From Paraburkholderia madseniana (GTDB taxonomy: Bacteria > Pseudomonadota > Gammaproteobacteria > Burkholderiales > Burkholderiaceae), in the NCBI RefSeq assembly GCF_009690905.1, contig NZ_VOSW01000010.1:62001-126000 (forward strand): 64,000 bases of DNA. The letters run 5' to 3'. The notes beneath the pieces were generated by a model, which saw only the letters and a program-made list of their open reading frames with translations, was not told where the DNA came from and did no database searches. The first letter of the stretch is position 1, and each line of letters starts with the position of its first letter. The position numbers were made by a program, and so were the translations under genes. Below are positions 55,762 through 64,000 of the stretch, piece by piece.

Positions 55762-56010
55762 ATGAAAAAGTTCGCAATCGCAGCAATGGCCGTCGCCCTC
55801 CTGACCAGCGGCGGCGCCGCGTTCGCCCAGGCAAGTGGCGCAATGTCCAACGATGCGATGTCCAAGGACACGATGTCGAAGGATTCGATGTCCAAAGACA
55901 CCATGTCGAAAGACAGCATGAAGAAGGACACGATGAAGCACGACAAGATGAAAAAGGGCAGCGACGCGATGGGCATGAAGCACGAAGCATCGGGCGCCAT
56001 GGCCAACTGA
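55762..56010 (+). CDS. Pentapeptide MxKDx repeat protein
   Basis: An 82-residue exported protein: signal peptide 1-23 (AAFA cut), then about eight copies of the pentad M-[SK]-[KN]-[DH]-[ASTK] (MSKDT, MSKDS, MKKDT and so on), and an acidic/basic Met/His tail. The repeat is nearly all Met, Lys, Asp and Ser, so the mature protein is extremely methionine-rich. It follows the MsrP-like gene by 128 bp. Function unknown; a methionine-oxidation sink or metal binder is possible. Confidence 0.9.
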   Translation: MKKFAIAAMAVALLTSGGAAFAQASGAMSNDAMSKDTMSKDSMSKDTMSKDSMKKDTMKHDKMKKGSDAMGMKHEASGAMAN

Positions 56011-56065
56011 GCGTTGCCGGCGATGCCGGTTGCATAGCTTGAGCGCCGGTGTTGCAGGTGAGCCC

Positions 56066-56095
56066 AAAGCCGGGGATACGTCCCCGGCTTTTCTG
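56066..56095 (+). terminator. Intrinsic terminator after the MxKDx gene
   Basis: Stem AGCCGGGGA / TCCCCGGCT (56068-56076, 56081-56089), 4-nt loop, then TTTTCTG. Confidence 0.85.
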
Positions 56096-56376
56096 TTGCA
56101 TGTACGCAAAAAAGTTACGATTCTTTCAGGCGACGCGGTGGGCGCTTACTGCATAATGCGATGCGCGCCGAACATTTGGCGTGTGTCAGCCGTGGCTCGA
56201 TTTCCATCGATCTCCGCGGCGTTGTGGCCCCATTGGCCATCTATCGTCCTTCCGTTCCACCGACATGTCCGCCAGCCTCGCCCGTCAGACCGCATCGCCG
56301 ATGCGGTGTCCGCCATCCCGTCAAAGGGTCTTCTGCGGGGGCGCAGCACCTCGAGCGGCATGGGCGGGTTGAACGT

Positions 56377-57306
56377 ATGGCGCCGCAACTCCCCAGCCGC
56401 TTTTCGCGTGGTTTCCCGATCCGTTTGCCGCAGTCCCGTAATGGACAGATCGCGCTCGCGCTCGCCGTCGTTTATCTCGTGTGGGGCTCGACCTATCTGG
56501 CCGTGCACGTCGCGCTCGGTTCGTTTCCGCCCTTGCTGCTCTCGGGTCTGCGCAACCTGTTTGCCGGGATAGGGCTCTTCATCTTCGCGACGCGCCGCAA
56601 TCCGGTCTGGCCGAGCGTGGGTGAAATCCGCAATGCCGGTATTGTCGGCACGATGCTGGTCGGCCTGTCGAGCGGCATGCTGGCCTACGGCATGCGTACC
56701 GTGGGCACCGGTACCGCTGCTGTGATGGTCGCGACCGTGCCGCTGTTCGCAACGGTGATCGCGGCGGTGGCGGGGCGCAAGATCGGCAGGGGCGAGTGGT
56801 TTGCGGTTGGCCTCGGGCTGGTGGGTATCGCGATCCTGAGCCACGGCGACAGTGCACCGGGATCGGCGGGCGGCAGCCTGGCGATCCTGTGCGGTGCGCT
56901 TTTCTGGGCCGGCGGCGCGCATCTGGCCGGGCGGCTGAAGCTGCCGTCGGACCTGTTTCTCTCGACGTCGCTGCAGATTGGCCTCGGCGGCGCGATGTCG
57001 ACGATGGTCGCCCTTGTGACGGGCGAGAGGATGATGGAGGTGCATTTTCTGCCGGTGCTGGCCTTCGTCTACCTGATGCTGATCGGGACGATGACCGCCT
57101 ACGTCGCGTACGGCTTTCTGATCCGCCATACGAGTCCGATCATCGCCAGTAGCTGCATGTACGTGAATCCGGTGGTGGCGGTGGCGCTCGGCGCGTTGTT
57201 GCTCGGCGAGCCGGTGACGCGCTCGACGGTCATCGCGACGATCGTGATTCTGGCCAGCGTGGGGCTGTCTTTCTGGTTCGATTACCGGAAGAAGGGGCTT
57301 GCTTAA
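56377..57306 (+). CDS. DMT-superfamily EamA transporter
   Basis: A 309-residue ten-helix transporter. Start placed at ATG 56377, just before the first hydrophobic segment (IALALAVVYLVWGSTYLAVHVAL); the upstream in-frame extension is Pro/Arg/Cys-rich and not membrane-like. Two EamA repeats (VVYLVWGSTYLAVHVALG; AIILCG-like second repeat ILCGALFWAGGAHLAG). RhtA/YedA-type substrate range; unknown cargo. Confidence 0.85.
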   Translation: MAPQLPSRFSRGFPIRLPQSRNGQIALALAVVYLVWGSTYLAVHVALGSFPPLLLSGLRNLFAGIGLFIFATRRNPVWPSVGEIRNAGIVGTMLVGLSSGMLAYGMRTVGTGTAAVMVATVPLFATVIAAVAGRKIGRGEWFAVGLGLVGIAILSHGDSAPGSAGGSLAILCGALFWAGGAHLAGRLKLPSDLFLSTSLQIGLGGAMSTMVALVTGERMMEVHFLPVLAFVYLMLIGTMTAYVAYGFLIRHTSPIIASSCMYVNPVVAVALGALLLGEPVTRSTVIATIVILASVGLSFWFDYRKKGLA

Positions 57307-57349
57307 GGAGGGCGGCGCGGCCACCTCCGTTCTCCACGGGCTCAGTGGC

Positions 57350-59816
<2,467 letters not shown>

Positions 59817-60015
59817 GAGAGTTCTCCCTGTCGATAATGCATTGGTTGCCGTGCTCATGTTTTACGGCACGCGCTAGCCCGGCCAGCTTTCGTCTGACCG
59901 GGACTTACTCCAGTCGATCCGGTCTGATTGCATGTTAAACAAGACGGCGGTAGTGCTATCAACTGCGCTGCGATTCTATTGTAAGCGTGCTCCGGCGTTT
60001 GCGTCGTCGGCGTAG

Positions 60016-60050
60016 AGGTGCCGCCCCGCACAGGGCAACACTAATAAACC
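60016..60050. repeat. Dispersed repeat element (partial copy 2)
   Basis: Matches 32903-32938 over 35 bases with a one-base deletion and a few substitutions (AGGTGCCGCCCCGCACAG identical). The left half with the 15-bp inverted repeat is missing. It ends two bases before the MFS stop codon, just as copy 1 lies 49 bp from the leuA stop. Nothing else seen in the gap 59817-60015. Confidence 0.75.
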
Positions 60051-60051
60051 T

Positions 60052-61251
60052 CTAACCTTTTACCGTGGCTGCAAGCCTCAAATGATTCCAGGCCGCCAGT
60101 GCGGCAAAACCCACCCCAGCAACACTCACCCCAACCCACCCAAAGGCCGGCCAAACCGCAGCGCCGACCCCAGACCCGACAGCACCACCAATAAAATAAG
60201 CCACCATATAAACCGTATTCACGCGACTCCGCGCCTCAGGCTTCAACGCATAAATCCGCGATTGATTGGAAATCTGTGCAGCCTGCACACCGATATCGAG
60301 GATGATCACGCCGATCACCAACCCAGCAATACTCTTCGCCGACAAGGCAAAAACAACAAACGAAATCGCCACCAGCACAATCGACACTGTGATGATCGCC
60401 CGCGGTCCGCGTCGGTCGGAAAACTTGCCCGCGAGCGGCGCAGCCATCGCCCCCGCAGCACCGACGATCCCGAATAATCCAGCCGCCTGCGGCCCAAGAT
60501 GAAAAGGCGCACCTGCCAGCAACAACGCCAGCACCGACCAGAAAATGCTGAACGCCGCGAACATCGCGGCCCCAGTCAACGAGGCTTCACGCAGCGCGCG
60601 ATGCTCGACCACCAGGTGCCACATCGAGACCAGCAACTTGCCGTATGGCAGCGTCGACGTCGGCTTGCTCTTCGGCAGACGCATGATGATCACCGCCGCC
60701 AGCACCAGCAGCGCAACCACAGAAGCGCCGAACACGGCACGCCAGCCGAAATACTCGGCGACAATGCCCGCCGCAGTCCGTGCCAGCAAAATCCCCAGCA
60801 ACAATCCACTCATCACCGTGCCAACGGCATGGCCACGCTGGGAAGCCGGCGCGAGTTCGGCCGCGAACGGCACCGCCTGTTGCGCGATGGTGGAGAGCAC
60901 GCCAATCGCGAGACTCGCGACGATCAGCACCGACAGCGTCGGTGCCGTGGACGCCAGCACCAGTGCGACGCACATGCCCACGATCTGCAACAGGATCAGG
61001 AGGCGTCGATCGAAGCGGTCGCCGAGCGGCGCCAACAGCAGCATCCCGGCTGCGTAGCCGAGCTGCGTCACGGCCGGTACCGCTCCAACCCACGACGCGC
61101 TATTCGGAAACGACTGCCGGAAATTGTCGAGCAGCGGCTGGTTGTAATAGATGTTTGCGACTGCCACACCGGCGATCGTCGCGAGCAGAAGCAGCAAGCC
61201 GCGCAACGACCGGTCGGCGGAAGCGGGAGTGGAAGCGTCGGATGTGGACAT
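60052..61251 (-). CDS. MFS transporter
   Basis: A 399-residue 12-helix major facilitator of the sugar/drug efflux type. The start ATG 61251 precedes the first membrane segment; the loop motif LGDRFDRRLLILLQIVG is the classic loop 2-3 MFS signature, and the second-half equivalent KFSDRRGPRAIITVS occurs later. Substrate unknown. The last third uses markedly more T- and G-ending codons than the rest of the gene, next to the repeat fragment. Confidence 0.88.
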   Translation of the reverse strand: MSTSDASTPASADRSLRGLLLLLATIAGVAVANIYYNQPLLDNFRQSFPNSASWVGAVPAVTQLGYAAGMLLLAPLGDRFDRRLLILLQIVGMCVALVLASTAPTLSVLIVASLAIGVLSTIAQQAVPFAAELAPASQRGHAVGTVMSGLLLGILLARTAAGIVAEYFGWRAVFGASVVALLVLAAVIIMRLPKSKPTSTLPYGKLLVSMWHLVVEHRALREASLTGAAMFAAFSIFWSVLALLLAGAPFHLGPQAAGLFGIVGAAGAMAAPLAGKFSDRRGPRAIITVSIVLVAISFVVFALSAKSIAGLVIGVIILDIGVQAAQISNQSRIYALKPEARSRVNTVYMVAYFIGGAVGSGVGAAVWPAFGWVGVSVAGVGFAALAAWNHLRLAATVKG

Positions 61252-61426
61252 GAGAGGGGGCTATCGACGGACCGGCCCATGCGCGATCCTCAAGCGTGCC
61301 GATCATACCGGAGCAGGAAGGATCGTGCTGACGGCCTCGCAGGCCTCGCAGACAAAATGAGATGGTCGTTCGGTTTTCGTTCGTAGAATCGGCGCGCGCA
61401 ACACGATCCATTACGTGACCGATCTC

Positions 61427-61912
61427 ATGAACACACCCTCGACACCCGAACCTCGACGCATCAGCGGCTGGCTGCTCGTCGCCTTGATCTGCCTCGCTGC
61501 GTGGGCGCTCTCTACCGCGGTTGCATTGCGCGATCCGCTCAAGCTGATGCTCGAATGGGAGCTGCTGGCGGTATTCGTGCGCCCTGAAACGCACGGCTGG
61601 TATCGCACCGTGATCGCGATGGTCGGTTGTGACGTGATCATCGGGGTGTTCATCGTCGCAGGCGCAGGTTGGCTCGCGTTGCTCGCGCGGCGCAAATCGG
61701 CGCGTTTTCCGGTGCAAGTGCAGGCGTGGCTGTTGGCCATCGTCGTCATGCGAACCATCGCCTACCTGCTCGGCGATCACATGACCCACACCATCGGCGT
61801 CGCCATTGCCATTCCCGTTGATGGCTTCATTCAGGCCGTCGTTGCTGCCGCGCTCGGGATACCGTATTTCAGGCTGTCCCGGCGCGTACGGCAAACTTTC
61901 GTCGTTGCCTGA
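61427..61912 (+). CDS. DUF2569-like four-helix membrane protein
   Basis: A 161-residue inner-membrane protein with four hydrophobic segments (GWLLVALICLAAWAL; VIGVFIVAGAGWLALLAR-like; QAWLLAIVVMRTIAYLL; GFIQAVVAAALGIPYF). The GIPYFRLSRRVRQTF end resembles the DUF2569 C-terminus (IWxPYFxxSxRV). Start taken at ATG 61427; a GTG at 61415 would add four residues. Function unknown. Confidence 0.75.
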   Translation: MNTPSTPEPRRISGWLLVALICLAAWALSTAVALRDPLKLMLEWELLAVFVRPETHGWYRTVIAMVGCDVIIGVFIVAGAGWLALLARRKSARFPVQVQAWLLAIVVMRTIAYLLGDHMTHTIGVAIAIPVDGFIQAVVAAALGIPYFRLSRRVRQTFVVA

Positions 61913-61930
61913 ACCGGCGAGGCGACACCG

Positions 61931-62758
61931 TTAATCGATCAATTCGCCTTCAGCCTCGTAAAACGGATACGGCCCATCCGCTGTATCGACATACGCATGA
62001 TGCGTGACGATGCCTGTCGCCGGATCGTAGCGATGCAGCGCGTACGCGGGCGGCTCCATCACGAATGCGGAGGGCGCATCCTCGCGCAGATCGAGTCCGA
62101 CCTGATGCGCGGGTGCCGGCACCGCGGACGCAATCGTGCCGCCAAAACGCACGAACATCGGCCGATGCACGTGGCCGCAGATCACCCGCTCCACGTTCGG
62201 ATAACGCGCGATCAACGCGGCGAGCTTGTCGGCGGCAGCGGGATCGAGCCGCAATTCATCCATGTGCCCGATTCCGCAGACGAACGGCGGATGATGCAAC
62301 GCGACCACCGTCGGCTTGCCTTGTGCCGCATCGAGTTGCGTCTCGAGCCAGGTGAGACGCGAATCGCATAGATTGCCGGCGCTTTCGCCCGGCACCATCG
62401 AATCGAGCGCTATTACGCGCAGCGGTCCGACATCGACCGCGTAGTGCACGAACTCGCCACCACTATGCAATTCGGCACGATCGGGAAACGCCGCGCGCAA
62501 CGCAGCACGTTCGTCGTGATTGCCCACCATCAGGAAGTAGGGGATCTCGAGCGGCGCGAGCAATGTCTTGAGGTGTTCGTACTGTTCCGGATCGCCCTGA
62601 TCGACGAGGTCGCCGGTCATGATCACAGCGGCTGGACGCGGCTCCAGCGCATTGAGCGCGGCGACAGTGCGCGCGAGATAGGCACCGGTGTCGACGCGGC
62701 GGTAAGCCAGCGCGCCGGGCCGTTTGATATGGAGGTCGCTAATTTGAGCCAGCAGCAT
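61931..62758 (-). CDS. Calcineurin-like phosphodiesterase (CpdA-type)
   Basis: A 275-residue metallophosphoesterase. Metal-site motifs: QISDLHI, GDLVDQGDPE, MVGNHDER, ALHHPP and CGHVHRP, in the order of class III cyclic-nucleotide/glycerophosphodiester phosphodiesterases. It lies 46 bp downstream of an ABC ATPase gene on the same strand, so it may cleave a phosphodiester brought in by that transporter, though cAMP hydrolysis is equally possible. Confidence 0.9.
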   Translation of the reverse strand: MLLAQISDLHIKRPGALAYRRVDTGAYLARTVAALNALEPRPAAVIMTGDLVDQGDPEQYEHLKTLLAPLEIPYFLMVGNHDERAALRAAFPDRAELHSGGEFVHYAVDVGPLRVIALDSMVPGESAGNLCDSRLTWLETQLDAAQGKPTVVALHHPPFVCGIGHMDELRLDPAAADKLAALIARYPNVERVICGHVHRPMFVRFGGTIASAVPAPAHQVGLDLREDAPSAFVMEPPAYALHRYDPATGIVTHHAYVDTADGPYPFYEAEGELID

Positions 62759-62804
62759 GGGGATGTCCTTCGTTATGGCGCGCTAGAAACGCGGCGCTGT
62801 GTCG

Positions 62805-63851
62805 TTACGATAGCGCAATCAGCGCGTCCTGCGCGATCGAAATCCCGACCGGCGTGCCACGCGCGAGTTCGACGCGGCCCGCGACGTCGATCAGCAGCGC
62901 GTCCGGTGCGGCGCCACCGATCGTCAGACGGGTGCGCTCGCCGAGAAACGCCGTGCTTTCGATATTGCCGCGCAATTGGGCGCTGGCCGGGTCGGCGAGG
63001 TATGCGTCTTCGGGTCGGAAGAAAAATTCGTGTGCCGCGCTTGCCTGAGAAGGACCTGAGGGCAGCGGTACAGCGCCGCCGGTCGTCGTCAGCAGACCAT
63101 CACGCCGTTCGCCCGCCAGCCGGTTGATCGTGCCGACGAATTGTGCGACCGTGCGATTCGCCGGACGGTAGTAGATGTCGCGCGGCGACCCGATCTGCTC
63201 GATGCGGCCTGCGCTCATCACGACGATGCGGTCGCCGAGCTCCATCGCTTCGGCCTGATCGTGGGTCACGTAGACGGTTGTGATGCCCAGTTCGCGCAGC
63301 AACGTATTCATCTCGCTGCGCAAGGTGTCGCGCAAACGCGCGTCGAGCGCGGTCAGCGGTTCGTCGAGCAGCAGCACGCGCGGTTGCACGGCGAGTGCGC
63401 GCGCCAAGGCAACACGCTGACGCTGGCCGCCCGAAAGCTGATCGATCGGTTTGTCCGCGTGCGCGGTGAGACGCATCATCGCGAGCAATTCGTCGACGCG
63501 TTGCCGTGCGGTTTCAGCCGGCATGCGCTTGATCTTCAGGCCGTAGCCGATGTTACCGCGCACGGTCAGATTCGGAAACAGCGCGTAGCTCTGGAACACC
63601 ATGCCGACCTGACGTTTTTCGATCGGCAGGGCAGTGACGTCTTCGTCGCCGAACGCGATGCTGCCGCCGGCGTCAGGTGTCTCGAGGCCCGCGATCATGC
63701 GCAGCGTGGTGGTCTTGCCGCAACCGGACGGGCCGAGCAGCACCAGCGTCTCACCGGCGCCGATGTGCAGATCGAGCGGTTCGAGCACACGCGTGCCGCG
63801 AAACGTTTTCGCGCACTGTGTGAGCGTGATGGGAACGGAGTCGAGTTTCAT
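62805..63851 (-). CDS. ABC transporter ATPase, UgpC/PotA-type
   Basis: A 348-residue ATPase: Walker A GPSGCGKTT, signature LSGGQRQRVALARAL, Walker B VLLLDEPLTALDARLR, switch YVTHDQAEAM, and a C-terminal TOBE domain (residues about 250-348). Start ATG 63851, which overlaps the stop of the upstream permease by four bases (ATGA). Likely substrates from family and context: glycerol-3-phosphate diesters, phosphonates, polyamines or sugars. Confidence 0.9.
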   Translation of the reverse strand: MKLDSVPITLTQCAKTFRGTRVLEPLDLHIGAGETLVLLGPSGCGKTTTLRMIAGLETPDAGGSIAFGDEDVTALPIEKRQVGMVFQSYALFPNLTVRGNIGYGLKIKRMPAETARQRVDELLAMMRLTAHADKPIDQLSGGQRQRVALARALAVQPRVLLLDEPLTALDARLRDTLRSEMNTLLRELGITTVYVTHDQAEAMELGDRIVVMSAGRIEQIGSPRDIYYRPANRTVAQFVGTINRLAGERRDGLLTTTGGAVPLPSGPSQASAAHEFFFRPEDAYLADPASAQLRGNIESTAFLGERTRLTIGGAAPDALLIDVAGRVELARGTPVGISIAQDALIALS

Positions 63852-64000
63852 GGCGTGGACGTCGGTGTAGGCTTTGAACGGGAGGCAGCGGTGCGTTGTT
63901 TGCCCGCGCTGCGCTGGCCGGTCGCATCGACGCCGAGCCATTGCATCGCGACGAGCAACGGCATCGTCATGATAAAAAACAGAATCGTGTAGGCGCTGCC
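63848..64000 (-). CDS. ABC transporter permease, 3' end only
   Basis: The last 50 codons of a permease enter from the right edge: a hydrophobic segment YTILFFIMTMPLLVAMQWLG, then a polar Arg/Thr/Pro tail, stop overlapping the ATPase ATG. The rest lies outside the window. Confidence 0.75.
   Translation of the reverse strand, partial: GSAYTILFFIMTMPLLVAMQWLGVDATGQRSAGKQRTAASRSKPTPTSTP

Noticed and set aside
55755..56006. 83-codon leftward frame with DIxSFDIVSLDI repeats
   Set aside because: Its repeats are only the complement of the MxKDx gene repeats; no ribosome site.

Overview
The window looks like a chromosomal segment of a Paraburkholderia/Burkholderia-type betaproteobacterium. The evidence is GC-rich DNA with strong third-position GC, a Gram-negative porin of the burkholderial type, a complete aerobic benzoyl-CoA (box) pathway with the BoxR regulator fused to a shikimate-kinase-like domain, a Nit1C-type cluster end, DUF2844/DUF3443 and MXKDX-repeat proteins. 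I see no rRNA, tRNA, phage, insertion sequence or CRISPR array. Most of the window is ordinary metabolic chromosome; the novelty lies mainly in the intergenic regulatory DNA.

Layout. 0-2.7 kb: 3' end of a Nit1C (nitrilase-associated) operon: glycosyltransferase, MSMEG_0570-type and MSMEG_0569-type proteins. 2.8-5.9 kb: Tat-exported phospholipase C, a small lipoprotein and a RidA protein. 6.0-10.9 kb: IclR regulator divergent from a SelA/DgaE-like PLP enzyme, a porin and a GntP permease, probably one sugar-acid or amino-sugar-acid catabolic unit. 11.1-21.5 kb: box cluster; leftward hydrolase, benzoate-CoA ligase, boxD and a DUF4863 protein; rightward boxR, boxC, boxB, boxA. 21.6-30 kb: RutR-like TetR regulator divergent from a reductive pyrimidine degradation operon (amidohydrolase, preT, preA, NCS1 permease, dihydropyrimidinase). 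30.3-32.6 kb: polar amino acid ABC importer. 33-34.9 kb: leuA preceded by a leucine-rich leader peptide and a complete attenuator. 35-42.2 kb: assorted exported proteins, a CadD-like transporter, an HMW1C-like GT41 glycosyltransferase and a DUF3443/DUF2844 pair. 42.6-44.7 kb: bamC, a 51-aa membrane peptide, then a sigma54 promoter driving what looks like a ~205-nt noncoding RNA. 44.8-52.1 kb: EamA transporter, lactate permease, two small lipoproteins, TPP-riboswitch-controlled thiC, and rnk. 52.6-56 kb: fimbrial-like orphan and a DUF1223/cytochrome b/sulfite-oxidase-like/MXKDX redox group. 56.4-64 kb: EamA transporter, FadH-like flavoenzyme, entericidin, MFS transporter, DUF2569 protein, phosphodiesterase and the end of an ABC operon that runs off the window.

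How it works together. The box genes activate benzoate to benzoyl-CoA, epoxidise it (BoxAB), cleave the ring (BoxC) and oxidise the resulting aldehyde (BoxD). A repeated motif of the form GCACTAnnGTnC over the boxR and boxC -10 elements is a candidate BoxR operator. The pyrimidine genes import uracil/thymine and take them through dihydropyrimidine and N-carbamoyl-beta-alanine; an 8-bp-arm palindrome resembling the RutR box lies in the divergent gap.

The two observations I consider most worth checking are (i) the leuA attenuator, with five rare CTA plus three CTG leucine codons, a pause hairpin, an antiterminator and a terminator that are mutually exclusive, and (ii) the sigma54/IHF/palindromic-UAS array upstream of a structured untranslated RNA downstream of bamC.
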